A stretch of DNA of 64,000 nt from Pseudovibrio japonicus (GCF_014651595.1 NZ_BMXE01000011.1:50940-114939); one strand, 5' to 3'. Shown: positions 17,007 to 26,051, counted from the first letter of the stretch. The notes: generated from the sequence alone by a model not told the origin. Made by a program: numbers and translations.

Positions 17007-17603
17007 ATGTTACATCGCTTTTACCTGATCATCGACAGCGCGGAATGGCTGCCCCGCATTCTTCCCCTTGGCGTCAAATTTATCCAGCTCCGCATTAAAG
17101 ATAAGTCAGAGGACGAGATCCGCACTCAGGTCCGTCAGGCAAAACAGCTTTGCAACAAGGCCGGTGCCGTTCTCGTGGTCAATGATCACTGGCAAGCAGC
17201 CTACGACGCGAATGTAGGCTACGTGCACTTAGGACAAGAGGACTTGAAAACCGCAGATTTCCACGCACTCCGTTCAGCGGGGATCTACTACGGTGTTTCC
17301 ACCCATGATGAAGCCGAGCTAGACACAGCTCTGGCGCTCGATCCAGAATATGTGGCGCTCGGTCCGATTTACAAGAGCACCAGCAAAGAATTGACCTGGC
17401 AGCCCCAGGGCCTCGAAACTCTGAAGAGATGGAGAGCACGTACCGACAAGCATCTTGTGGCCATCGGCGGCATCACGCTTGAGCGCGCAAGCGATGTATA
17501 CGCAAGCGGCGCAGACAGCGTTGCCATCATCTCAGACGTCACCGCCGCACAAGATCCTGAGCAACGCATCACCCAGTGGCTTGAAACCTCCAAATCCTGG
17601 TAG
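17007..17603 (+). CDS. thiE: thiamine phosphate synthase (ThiE)
   Basis: 198 residues of a TIM-barrel enzyme that couples HMP-PP and HET-P to give thiamine phosphate. Key segments are FIQLRIKD at strand 2, VLVVNDHWQAAYDANVGYVH (NDHWQ at the HMP-PP/Mg site), HLGQEDL, YYGVSTHDEAE, YVALGPIYKSTSKE and VAIGGITLE, where GG binds phosphate. The intact 5' two thirds are mirrored by the thiE fragment at 15072. It stands alone, without other thi genes nearby. Confidence 0.95.
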   Translation: MLHRFYLIIDSAEWLPRILPLGVKFIQLRIKDKSEDEIRTQVRQAKQLCNKAGAVLVVNDHWQAAYDANVGYVHLGQEDLKTADFHALRSAGIYYGVSTHDEAELDTALALDPEYVALGPIYKSTSKELTWQPQGLETLKRWRARTDKHLVAIGGITLERASDVYASGADSVAIISDVTAAQDPEQRITQWLETSKSW

Positions 17604-17619
17604 CGCTGAACCGGGCAGC

Positions 17620-17650
17620 AAAAAAGGCAGCCACCGGGCTGCCTTTTTTC
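17620..17650. terminator. bidirectional intrinsic terminator between thiE and clpP
   Basis: A6, GGCAGCC, loop ACCG, GGCTGCC, T6. It is symmetrical and serves the convergent thiE (plus) and clpP (minus) transcripts. Confidence 0.9.
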
Positions 17651-17672
17651 CATTCCTGCCAGTAAGAAGCTA

Positions 17673-18287
17673 TCAGGAAAGCTCGGAAGCGTTGTTGACC
17701 ACTGAGCCAACAAGACCGTACTCGATACCCTCTTCAGGGCTCATCCAGTAATCACGGTCTGTGTCTTTTTCAATGCGCTCAAGCGGCTGACCAGTTGCAT
17801 CTGCAAAGAGCTGGTTCAGACGATCACGCATCTTGAGAATTTCTTTGGCCTGAATTTCGATATCAGTTGCCATACCGCCAGCACCACCGGATGGTTGGTG
17901 TAGCAGGAAGCGGGTGTTTTTCGTGCAGAAGCGACGCTCACGCGGCACAGACACGTAAATCAGCGCGCCGGCACTTGCCACCCAGCCCATACCCAGAATA
18001 CGAACTTCCGGCTTAATGAACTTGATCATGTCATGGATCATATCGCCGGACTCAACGTGTCCGCCCGGAGATGAAACAATAACGGTAATCGGGTCGTTGC
18101 TGACTTGTGCAAGTGCAAGCAGACGGGAACAGACATCCTGAGCCATCTCTTGTGTCACAGGTCCTGTAATCAGCACTGTACGCGCATCAAAAAGATGCTT
18201 GTCCACCGGGATGGACTTTTCAGGATTCTTTGGCGCGTCTTCATCACCTTCAAGGCGACCTGACGTCGAAGCACAATAGTCCGTCAT
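17673..18287 (-). CDS. ClpP-type serine protease
   Basis: About 204 residues from the ATG at 18287, which has GGGAG 12 bases before it; the frame is open to 18383. The ClpP triad is intact: Ser in [13 protein letters not shown], His in [12 protein letters not shown] and Asp in [22 protein letters not shown] is the oxyanion loop. Alphaproteobacteria usually carry the main clpP beside clpX and often have extra paralogues; this lone gene, not next to clpX or clpA, is probably such a paralogue. Whether it forms mixed rings with ClpA or the main ClpP is unknown. Confidence 0.85.
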   Translation of the reverse strand: MTDYCASTSGRLEGDEDAPKNPEKSIPVDKHLFDARTVLITGPVTQEMAQDVCSRLLALAQVSNDPITVIVSSPGGHVESGDMIHDMIKFIKPEVRILGMGWVASAGALIYVSVPRERRFCTKNTRFLLHQPSGGAGGMATDIEIQAKEILKMRDRLNQLFADATGQPLERIEKDTDRDYWMSPEEGIEYGLVGSVVNNASELS

Positions 18288-18608
18288 GCGAATGACATGC
18301 TCCCTTATATTAGCTACCGCCCAACGCGGCAGACTCTGATCAAACATAACTAAAAGATACTGCGGCAGACCGCAAACACACAAAGTGATAGCCTAACAGA
18401 AATTCCCTAGGAAAAAGAGGGTGTTCTCCCTACACTTTTGATAGGCAATTCAAATGCCGCCGTTTCTCCACGCGAAATTAAGTCGTTCGCCCGGTCTCAG
18501 AACCATTATTCCAAACTAAAAGCAAAGGAATAACGTTTTAATAACCTTGCAACTCTCATACTCCGTAAAAATAACGATCCACTTATAGCTGATATAGACA
18601 CGAAGGGG

Positions 18609-20747
18609 ATGGTGTCTAGTCCTGAACACAGCACAAAGGGATTTTCGGGTTTGACTGGTTTTACTGAAACGCTGGATGCCAACGTCCATTACAACTCGCC
18701 TGTCCCGGAAGGGGACCAGAGTGCGTTCGCGCGCGTTGACACGCCCATGTACGTTGTTGACATCAGCCAGACCAAGCTTGTCTGGGCAAATCCTGCAGGT
18801 CTTTCCTTTCTGGGGCTCACTCTGCAACAGTGCATTGACCCCACCGGAGGCTTCCAGACCACCCTCCCTGCCCCCTTTGATGATCCAGCCGTTGGTGACA
18901 AACTGCGGACATACCTGCAGCAGGCAAAAGAAGAAGGCCCAATCACCAAATGCATCACGGTCATTGCAGATAAGCAACCGGTCACAGTCTTCTGCTCCGT
19001 CTCCCCCCAGTCCCTGAATACAGGTAATCCAGCGCTTCTGGTCCAGATGATTCCGGAGGTTCGCAGCAAGCCTGAACAGGTGCGCAGCGCACAGGTCTTA
19101 CTCTACACCACCTCCATAATCGCCATGTTTGATGAGAACGGAAAACTCATCTTCGAAAACCCCGCAAGCCGCACAAACCGCCCTGATGGCACCGATGACC
19201 TGATCAAGCGCATGTGCAATCCCCGCGACTTTAACAGCTTGATGGAGGAACTGCGCGTATCAGGAGAGGCGAATATCGTCGCGCTCATGAAAACGACGCA
19301 AGGAGAACGGTGGTTCAACCTCAACGCCCGCAGCGGGCATGATCCCTTTTCCGGCAACCCGGCAATTCTACTTTCCGCCTCAGACGTTACACAATGCCTC
19401 AAGGCTGAACACGAAGTACGCTATCTGGCACACCATGACACGCTGACCGGTCTTGCCAACAGAACATTCCTTGAGATCGAAGCAGAGCGCCATCTGGACG
19501 AAACCCGCCTCACAGGCAATCCCGGCGCCCTCATTTTCATCGATCTTGACCGCTTTAAAACAATCAACGACACCCTTGGCCATCTTGTTGGCGACGATCT
19601 TCTCGTCATCATCGCCAAGCGCCTCAAAGAGGTCGTCGACGGTCTCGGCTTTGTCGCCCGTCTCGGCGGTGACGAATTCGTTGTGCTCATCACCAACTTC
19701 GCGGATTTCGACCTGCTCGACGATATCAGCCGCGAGATCAGAACAGCCCTGTCCCAACCGTGCAAAGTGCGCGGACACATGCTGCAGGTCACCCCATCCA
19801 TTGGCGTTTGCACTTACCCCGAACACGGCGTTGATATGGATACGCTCATGCGCAAGGCTGACCTTGCCATGTATAAGGCCAAAGAACTGGGCCGCAACCG
19901 CATCTGCTTCTTCAATATTTCCATGTCACGAGAAGCAGAAGAGCGCCTCAGTCTGGAAAACGCATTGCGCCAGGCCCTGCGCAATAAGGAACTGGCCGTC
20001 CACTACCAGCCGCGCATTTCCGCAGCAAGCAATCGCATCATTGGCGCCGAAGGCCTGTTGCGCTGGCACCACCCCACCCGCGGCCTAGTATCCGCTGGCA
20101 GCTTTATCGAAATTGCCGAAGAAGCCGGCATGATTGATGAGATTGGTAACTGGGTCGCCCGCGAAGCCATGCTGCAACAAAAGAAATGGGCAAATGCCGG
20201 CTACGACATCGCCATTTCCATCAACCTGTCCCCAGCCCAGTTCCGCCACGGACGCATATCCCAGCGCTTACACCGCATCCTGCTGGAAACCGGTGCCTCC
20301 GCCAGCTCAATCCGCTTGGAGATTACCGAAAGCGCACTTCTCAGCGACGCTAATGAAACGCTGAAAGAACTCAACGTCCTGCGCGATCTGGGCTTTACGC
20401 TGGAGATTGATGACTTCGGCACCGGATACTCAAATCTGGGCTACCTGCAACGCTATCCGGTCACCGCACTCAAAATCGACCGCTCCTTCATCGCAGACAC
20501 CAAGCGCTGGCCAATCGTGCAAATGATTGTACAGATGGGGCGCCTCCTGAACCTGACACTGGTGGCAGAAGGCATCGAGACAAAAGAGCAGCTCCGACAG
20601 ATCCAGAAGCTACAGTGCCACGAATATCAGGGGTACCTGTATTCCCCTGCCGTCTCCTCCGATGCATTCGAGTGTCTGCTCAAAGGCCAGCACATATTGG
20701 CTGCCCCTCCACCAAAACCAGCCCCGCAGCTTGGCGCGTTAGTCTAG
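18609..20747 (+). CDS. PAS-PAS-GGDEF-EAL cyclic-di-GMP enzyme
   Basis: 712 residues, no membrane segments. A PAS-like region (about 38-150, TPMYVVDISQTKLVWANPAG) and a second weaker one (about 160-265) precede a GGDEF domain (about 275-435) with intact RLGGDEFVVL. The EAL domain (about 450-690) has EGLLRW in place of EALLRW but keeps the Glu; SINLSPAQF, LEITES, DDFGTGYSNL, KIDRSFI, VAEGIET and QGYLYSP are all present. Both cyclase and phosphodiesterase activities are therefore possible; which dominates cannot be told. The PAS part probably senses a ligand or redox state. Its 3' end overlaps the ACT gene by 9 bases on the opposite strand. Confidence 0.93.
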   Translation: MVSSPEHSTKGFSGLTGFTETLDANVHYNSPVPEGDQSAFARVDTPMYVVDISQTKLVWANPAGLSFLGLTLQQCIDPTGGFQTTLPAPFDDPAVGDKLRTYLQQAKEEGPITKCITVIADKQPVTVFCSVSPQSLNTGNPALLVQMIPEVRSKPEQVRSAQVLLYTTSIIAMFDENGKLIFENPASRTNRPDGTDDLIKRMCNPRDFNSLMEELRVSGEANIVALMKTTQGERWFNLNARSGHDPFSGNPAILLSASDVTQCLKAEHEVRYLAHHDTLTGLANRTFLEIEAERHLDETRLTGNPGALIFIDLDRFKTINDTLGHLVGDDLLVIIAKRLKEVVDGLGFVARLGGDEFVVLITNFADFDLLDDISREIRTALSQPCKVRGHMLQVTPSIGVCTYPEHGVDMDTLMRKADLAMYKAKELGRNRICFFNISMSREAEERLSLENALRQALRNKELAVHYQPRISAASNRIIGAEGLLRWHHPTRGLVSAGSFIEIAEEAGMIDEIGNWVAREAMLQQKKWANAGYDIAISINLSPAQFRHGRISQRLHRILLETGASASSIRLEITESALLSDANETLKELNVLRDLGFTLEIDDFGTGYSNLGYLQRYPVTALKIDRSFIADTKRWPIVQMIVQMGRLLNLTLVAEGIETKEQLRQIQKLQCHEYQGYLYSPAVSSDAFECLLKGQHILAAPPPKPAPQLGALV

Positions 20748-21170
20748 GCTAGCCTGCGCAGAGCGGCTAAGCTCGATCAACGCATCCAGAGCAGCCTCGG
20801 CTTTGTCCTCCGGCACAAAAATGTGGTCGTGATAGTACGCGGCCACAACATTGGCGGAGATTCCTGCCTCCGCCAGCGCCTTGGAGAGCGCAGCCGTCAG
20901 CCCAACCGCCTCAAGCGAGCTGTGAACCGCAAGCGAGATACGCCGGAAACACGGCTGCGTCTCAACACCCGCCTTCCCTGCATTTTCAACGGAAAGAATG
21001 GCCGTCAGCCCTTCATTCTCCCAAAACAATCCAAGAGGTGAGAACTCGGTCACCTCATCCATTCCCCCAGTTGGAAAGGTGGAGAATACAAAGCTCTCTT
21101 CGGAAAGAGACGCCTCCATGGAGGCACGCAGCACTTGCAAATCCGTTCCGCCGTGCGATGTCATAGCCAA
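20739..21170 (-). CDS. ACT domain-containing protein
   Basis: 143 residues. The first half has the segment SFVFSTFPTGGMDEV, and the second half reads ISLAVHSSLEAVGLTAALSK and AEAGISANVVAAYYHDHIFV, the pattern of COG3602-type ACT proteins with two ACT repeats. ACT domains usually bind amino acids, so a small allosteric or sensing role is plausible, but no partner enzyme is fused. It overlaps the end of the GGDEF-EAL gene by 9 bases, tail to tail. Confidence 0.82.
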   Translation of the reverse strand: MAMTSHGGTDLQVLRASMEASLSEESFVFSTFPTGGMDEVTEFSPLGLFWENEGLTAILSVENAGKAGVETQPCFRRISLAVHSSLEAVGLTAALSKALAEAGISANVVAAYYHDHIFVPEDKAEAALDALIELSRSAQASLD

Positions 21171-21515
21171 AGGCTCCCCATTTATAACCCCCTACTGCAC
21201 TTCTCAGATGTCGAAAGGGTTGGTATATCCTGTTGAAATATCGTGCGAATAACCCACAAAACTGCAGGCAACATTCACTCATAAACTAAGCGGCCTTGCC
21301 CGGAAAAGAAATAAGTTTCAAGCGCAACTCCCGACCTGCCAGCTAGCGCGACAAACCTGATCGGGCAGATCCACAACCCCTCCATTTATGGACTTGGTGT
21401 GTAGGCTCTAATGAACTTCCATTATCGTCTGCATGACTGCGATTGCGCCAGCGGTTCTTGTAGCTGGTTCTGCTAGCGGTTCGCTTGGGCAATAGGCTTC
21501 ACAGTCCAGTTGACA
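21171..21515. other. intergenic region
   Basis: 345 bases upstream of the ACT gene and downstream of plsC. No ORF, hairpin with T-run or repeat stands out. Confidence 0.5.
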
Positions 21516-22319
21516 TCAACGAGCTCTGTGTTCGTCCTCAGAAGTACTTTCAAGATAGTAATGTGCCATATAATGCTGCAACTTCTCCAGTTGAGCTCCG
21601 ACCGGAAGGTCTGGAACGCATTCATATTTTTCCAGCACTCGAATGTGAATAACACCTGGCTTTGGAACGCCACTGTGTTTTGGCAACAGCGCACCGCTAC
21701 CGAAAATGCAGATCGGCAGAATAGACCGCTCCAAGCGACGGGCAATGGCCACAGCTCCAGGCTTGAAAGGGCCGAGGTTCGCACCTGGCACACGGGTGCC
21801 TTCGGCGAAGAGGGCGAGCGACAGTCGTGGGTCCGAGGAACGATAGGCGTCGATAAGATGGGACAGCGTGCGGCTTCCTTTTGATCGATCAATCAAAAGA
21901 ATGCCCGCACACTGAAATGCCCGTTTAAAGAATGGCAATCGCGACAGCTCGACTTTTGCACCAAATGTAATCCACTTCTGAGGTGGCAGAACAGACATGA
22001 GAGCAGGGACATCAAGATGACTCTTATGGTTCATAACGATAAGGCTCCCCTCGTCCGTGGCCAGTCGCCCGAGGCTGGTTTCATCGATATCGACCCTAAT
22101 GTCCAAACTCCACAGAGCAAGTCTCATCAATCGACACATCATCCGCCAATACCAACCTCGAAATCCCTTTCTGTGGCCACAGATCTGAGGGGCAAGTGCA
22201 ACGAATAGGAAGAGCAGTGGGCCATATAAAACAAGAGCAACGCGTTTAAGAAAAAAAATTACAAGGCTTTTGGGGGGCACTGTTGCCGCATTCGGTATTT
22301 CGGCCTTGCAGGTACTCAT
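21516..22319 (-). CDS. 1-acyl-glycerol-3-phosphate acyltransferase (PlsC family)
   Basis: 267 residues from the ATG at 22319, which follows GGGGGATTGAGA. A hydrophobic N-terminal segment (about 20-45) anchors the enzyme. Motif I HX4D is NHKSHLDVPA; motif III is LFAEGTRVPG (Ala in place of the usual Pro of FPEGTR); motif II lies near FQCAGILLIDR. PlsC enzymes acylate lysophosphatidic acid in phospholipid synthesis, but the family also acylates other lipids (for example ornithine lipids), so the substrate is not fixed. The region is AT-richer than its neighbours. Confidence 0.85.
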   Translation of the reverse strand: MSTCKAEIPNAATVPPKSLVIFFLKRVALVLYGPLLFLFVALAPQICGHRKGFRGWYWRMMCRLMRLALWSLDIRVDIDETSLGRLATDEGSLIVMNHKSHLDVPALMSVLPPQKWITFGAKVELSRLPFFKRAFQCAGILLIDRSKGSRTLSHLIDAYRSSDPRLSLALFAEGTRVPGANLGPFKPGAVAIARRLERSILPICIFGSGALLPKHSGVPKPGVIHIRVLEKYECVPDLPVGAQLEKLQHYMAHYYLESTSEDEHRAR

Positions 22320-22430
22320 TCTCAATCCCCCTTTGTTGGACTGTCGCAAATCATCAATACAAAAATTCTAAGGAGAACGGGCTATACTCAACTATAAGTA
22401 ACAATTTAAGATATCTGCTACTTAAGATGG

Positions 22431-23066
22431 TTACTTCGAAAGTGCGACACTTGCGCCCAACCCAATAAACGTGGTCCCTGTGAAACGGGCCATCCAGTTT
22501 CTTAGTTTTTTGCTCATCGGGCGGTTGCGCAAATTGGTAGCCAAAACGGCATAAGCTCCATGAATGATTAAAACTAGGCCAATTATCGTCGCAAACATAA
22601 TGGAAAATTGGGATGTAATTGGCGCATTTAGATCCAAAAATTGCGGAAATACCGCTGTCAAAAATAGAATAGATTTTGGATTACTAGCGGAAACCAGAAA
22701 TGCCTGAAAAGCCAGCACATATGAAGCTGGAACAGAGTTCTCACAGGTAAAGTGTTCAATGGATAAAGCAGTCTGCTGTGAAAAGGATGAGCGTATTATT
22801 TTAAACCCCATCCAAGCGAGATAACTGCCTCCAACCAGCTTCATAATCGTGAAAGCGATCGGGGTCATTTGTATCATTGTGCCTACCCCGATAGCAGCGA
22901 GAAGCGCCACACAAAAAAGGCATACCAGATTACCGACGATCGTAAAAAGAGCGCCTTTAGCTCCGAACTTTAATGTGTTCACTATGACAATTAGGACATT
23001 TGGACCTGGAGATATTGACGCCACGGTTATGGTCAAAGCAAATAGTGCCCAAGTTTCAAATGTCAT
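22431..23066 (-). CDS. LysE/RhtB family amino acid exporter
   Basis: 211 residues with six hydrophobic segments. The N terminus ALFALTITVASISPGPNVLI carries the SPGPN motif typical of LysE/RhtB translocators, and GSYLAWMGFKIIRSS closes the first half. The substrate (lysine, threonine, homoserine lactone or other) cannot be read. AT-rich base use, including ATT and AAA codons, sets it apart from the genes around it and may indicate later acquisition. No regulator gene (lysG or asnC type) is adjacent. Confidence 0.9.
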   Translation of the reverse strand: MTFETWALFALTITVASISPGPNVLIVIVNTLKFGAKGALFTIVGNLVCLFCVALLAAIGVGTMIQMTPIAFTIMKLVGGSYLAWMGFKIIRSSFSQQTALSIEHFTCENSVPASYVLAFQAFLVSASNPKSILFLTAVFPQFLDLNAPITSQFSIMFATIIGLVLIIHGAYAVLATNLRNRPMSKKLRNWMARFTGTTFIGLGASVALSK

Positions 23067-23186
23067 GTCTCGCCCCCAATATCTTCGGAATCACCCCCGT
23101 AAAGTGGCATTATTTAGTAGGAACTACTTAATTGAAAGGACCAATCCAGGGAGCTCGGTTTCTAAAAAATAGGGACCAAGATATGT

Positions 23187-23612
23187 CTAGTCCTGATAGT
23201 TCGGCCACAAACCGGGCGTCGCCAGTTCAAGCACATTGCCAAACGGGTCATTGAAGAACAGGCTCACGCCCCCTTGCGGCCAGCACACCTCACTAGTTAC
23301 CGGCACATTTTTGTCCTCAAAGTACTCCCGCCAATCAATGAGTGCACTTCTGGAAATAGCGAACGCAAAGTGAGAAGGTCCTTCTGTACTGTGCCCCGGC
23401 ACCAATCCATACGGGCTGTGCACATCATCCCGGCACGCCCCCCGTTTAAACACAAGCAACATCTGGCGCGGGCCTGCAATGTACCCATGCATGCGCTCGC
23501 CTTCCACAACCCTTTCCAGCCCTAAGATATCGCCGTAAAAGTGATGTGCCACATCAAAATCATCAACGTAAACAGCCGTTTCCACAATTCCATTGATAAG
23601 CGGAGCACCCAT
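23187..23612 (-). CDS. VOC family (glyoxalase/bleomycin-resistance fold) protein
   Basis: 141 residues. Two beta-alpha-beta-beta-beta units are visible: VETAVYVDDFDVAHHFYGDILGL at the start (VYVDD-type opening) and HFAFAISRSALIDW later, ending FFNDPFGNVLELATP, the usual metal-ligand Glu position. VOC proteins are metal-dependent lyases, isomerases, dioxygenases or binding proteins. It starts 18 bases after the mgtE stop and is likely co-transcribed with it. Function not assignable. Confidence 0.88.
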   Translation of the reverse strand: MGAPLINGIVETAVYVDDFDVAHHFYGDILGLERVVEGERMHGYIAGPRQMLLVFKRGACRDDVHSPYGLVPGHSTEGPSHFAFAISRSALIDWREYFEDKNVPVTSEVCWPQGGVSLFFNDPFGNVLELATPGLWPNYQD

Positions 23613-23630
23613 TCCTAACCTCCCTTCAGG

Positions 23631-25070
23631 CTAGTATGGCAAACCGAACCACCACGCAGCCAGGAACAAAAATGTAAAGAAGCCAACAACGTCCGTAATG
23701 GTGGTTACAAAGACTGAAGAAGCGATAGCGGGATCCGCTCCAATTTTCTCTAAGCCCATGGGAACCAGCAAACCAAACAGACCGGCGCAGATCGAGTTAA
23801 TCAGAACTGCGCTGCCGATAACCACCCCAAGTTCTGGGTTAAGGAACCATCCCCCTGCGATCGCGCCAATCAGAATTCCAAGCCCCACACCATTGATCAT
23901 TCCCACCAGCAACTCACGTCGCAGAACCCGCAAAATATTACGTCTGTTCAGTTCCTGAGTAGCAATCGCGCGCACCGTGACAGCCATCGTCTGCGTCCCG
24001 GAGTTCCCGCCCATGGACGCCACAATCGGCATCAACACAGCCAGAGCCACCATGCGCTCAATGGTGCTGGAAAATAGCGAAATCACGAAGGCAGAAAAAA
24101 TGGCGGTAAACACATTCACCGATAGCCAGGACATACGCGACTTGGCAATCTCCAGCACACTGTCAGAGATTTCCTCATCACCCACACCAGCCATTGCCAG
24201 CATGTCTTCTTCAGCCTCTTCCTGAATGACGTCAACAATATCATCAACGGTCACAATACCGACCAAGCGCTCAGACGCGTCAGTCACAGCAACCGAAACC
24301 AGATTGTAACGTTCAAACAGGCGCGCCACGTCTTCCTTGTCATCCGTCACAACAACAGAATGCCGGCTCTCCTCCATGATCTTGGAGATTTTTTGGGAAC
24401 GCTTCGCTCGCAGCAACCGATCCAGCGCCACAGCACCCTGCAAACGAAAGCTCGGATCGACCACGTAAATCTCGTAGAAGCTGTCGGGAAGATCCTCGGA
24501 GCTGCGCAAATGGTCAATCACCTGCCCTACCGTCCAGAACGGCGGCACAGCAATGAAATCGGTCTGAACAAGACGCCCGGCAGAATCTTCGGGGAACTCA
24601 AGTGCGCGCTTAATATTGACCTGATCCACATTGGGCAGCTGAGCAAGGATCTTCTCCTGCTCTTCCTGCTCCATGTCCTCAAGCAGATAAACCGCATCAT
24701 CGGATTCAAGCTCGCCAATCCCCTCCGCAACATCCCCATCCGGCAATGCATCCAGAACCTGCGCACGCACAGTTTCTTCGGTTTCGGTCAAAGCGGCAAA
24801 ATCAAACTCTTCACCAAGAAGCTGGATCAGAACGACACGATCATCCTCGCGCAGCATCTCCAACAGGTCACCCATGTCCGCTTCATGCAGATTGCCCGCC
24901 AGCCCACACGCAGCAGCCCCGTCGCGCACTTCAACCGCAGTTTCAACACGCGCAACAAAATCGGCATCAAGGTGTCCGCTTGCATCTCGAACATTCGGTG
25001 GAGGGGGCGCAGTGTGAAGCGCACCGGGATTTTCCGATTGGGTCACGAGACCTCCACTAGGCTGAGTCAA
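23631..25070 (-). CDS. mgtE: MgtE family magnesium transporter
   Basis: 479 residues. Cytosolic N domain of Mg-sensing repeats (about 25-165, with LEMLREDDRVVLIQLL and LPNVDQVNIKRALEFPEDSA), then a CBS pair (about 170-300, VVVTDDKEDVARLFERY and LVGIVTVDDIVDVI), then five membrane helices. The channel region has MGGNSGTQTMAVTVRA, with the conserved pore segment between helices. MgtE is a Mg2+-gated uptake channel in the inner membrane. The VOC gene follows 18 bases later. A near-perfect inverted repeat lies 54-71 bases upstream of its start. Confidence 0.95.
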   Translation of the reverse strand: MTQPSGGLVTQSENPGALHTAPPPPNVRDASGHLDADFVARVETAVEVRDGAAACGLAGNLHEADMGDLLEMLREDDRVVLIQLLGEEFDFAALTETEETVRAQVLDALPDGDVAEGIGELESDDAVYLLEDMEQEEQEKILAQLPNVDQVNIKRALEFPEDSAGRLVQTDFIAVPPFWTVGQVIDHLRSSEDLPDSFYEIYVVDPSFRLQGAVALDRLLRAKRSQKISKIMEESRHSVVVTDDKEDVARLFERYNLVSVAVTDASERLVGIVTVDDIVDVIQEEAEEDMLAMAGVGDEEISDSVLEIAKSRMSWLSVNVFTAIFSAFVISLFSSTIERMVALAVLMPIVASMGGNSGTQTMAVTVRAIATQELNRRNILRVLRRELLVGMINGVGLGILIGAIAGGWFLNPELGVVIGSAVLINSICAGLFGLLVPMGLEKIGADPAIASSVFVTTITDVVGFFTFLFLAAWWFGLPY

Positions 25071-25123
25071 ATGCTTGACGTGAGCATCGTCCTTCGAGAT
25101 TGCTGAAAATTGACAGGCCCAAG

Positions 25124-25141
25124 GTACCAGGGTCCCTGTAC
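25124..25141. promoter_or_regulatory. inverted repeat upstream of mgtE
   Basis: GTACCAGGGTCCCTGTAC is a near-perfect inverted repeat (GTA, bulged C, CAGGG, T, CCCTG, TAC), 54-71 bases before the mgtE start. It could be a regulator binding site. I see no M-box Mg riboswitch here. Confidence 0.3.
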
Positions 25142-25340
25142 ACAGGTTTGTGTTTATAGCGAGCTTCGCAGACCGTGCAATCCTTTTACGGAGAATTCAC
25201 GATTTCCATTTGAACGCATAAAACCCGGAAAAAACGCAATTCAGCGCAAAGAATTACATTTCAACGCAAAACCAACAATTCTCATGCGAGCAGCAAGGCT
25301 GTGGGTTTTTTACTCGAAGAAAAACAGAGGGTTAGAAAGC

Positions 25341-25376
25341 AAAAAACCCCGGCTCAATAAAGAGCTCGGGGCTTTT
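25341..25376 (-). terminator. intrinsic terminator after tRNA-Leu
   Basis: On the minus strand AGCCCCGAGCTC, loop, GAGCCGGGG and T6, immediately after the tRNA CCA end. Confidence 0.85.
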
Positions 25377-25462
25377 GGTGCGGCCGAGAAGACTCGAACT
25401 TCCACGGGTGTTACCCCACAGCGACCTCAACGCTGCGCGTCTACCAATTCCGCCACGGCCGC
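25376..25462 (-). tRNA. tRNA-Leu (anticodon GAG), CCA encoded
   Basis: Acceptor stem GCGGCCG / CGGCCGC, discriminator A and encoded CCA at 25376-25378. Anticodon stem CAGCG / CGCTG closes the 7-base loop TTGAGGT, so the anticodon is GAG, reading CUC and CUU. A long variable arm (TGTGGGGTAACACCC) and T arm AAGTTCGAGTCTT confirm a class II leucine tRNA. An intrinsic terminator follows directly. Confidence 0.95.
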
Positions 25463-25641
25463 AAAACCTTGGCTTGCCTCCGGAGTGTCTGGCTTGTTTG
25501 CCTCGCCCCGTCGGCCGGTGAGCGGTGATATAGCCAACCCCTCGAACCTGCGCAAGTGCCTTTTTCGAAAATTCACAGCGCAGAACAAAAAAATCGAAAA
25601 AACCTCTTTTGAACGGGCACTTATCCACTGCACGCGATATT

Positions 25642-25908
25642 TCAGATGCGATCTTCCATGTTTACAGGCCGCATATCCACAGCACGCTGCAAAACCTTTG
25701 TGATGACAATACCAACTTTATCGCCAACCACCGTCACCTGCCCTTCAGCCACCGGTGTATTGTTTGCCATAATCTTCACATCATCAGCTTCGTGGGTGTC
25801 CAGCTCAATCACCGCCCCACGCCCCATGCGCAACAATTGATGCACCGGCATTTCAGATTTTCCCAGCACCACCGAAATATCGACGGAGATATCATCAAAC
25901 CTGTTCAT
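25642..25908 (-). CDS. solitary FliN-like (SpoA domain) protein
   Basis: 88 residues, almost only the SpoA surface of FliN: VVLGKSEMPVHQLLRMGRG, VIELDTHEADDVKIMANNTP and VAEGQVTVVGDKVGIVI. FliN and its type III secretion homologues form the switch/C ring. The full-length flagellar FliN has an extra N-terminal part that is absent here. The ribosome binding site GGAGGG is strong. No flagellar or secretion gene is nearby. It could be a C-ring component encoded apart from the main cluster, or a SpoA protein in another role. Confidence 0.8.
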   Translation of the reverse strand: MNRFDDISVDISVVLGKSEMPVHQLLRMGRGAVIELDTHEADDVKIMANNTPVAEGQVTVVGDKVGIVITKVLQRAVDMRPVNMEDRI

Positions 25909-26051
25909 CTCTGCCCTCCTCTCTTCGCGGGAATAAATTGCACCTCCCCCTACTCTGTGAGTTGGTGCCCTGTTATTTTTAGTGTAGACGCTTACATCTC
26001 ATTAGGGCAAACCAACTAACCGAAATCCGCAGATCATTTTGGGATAACAAC

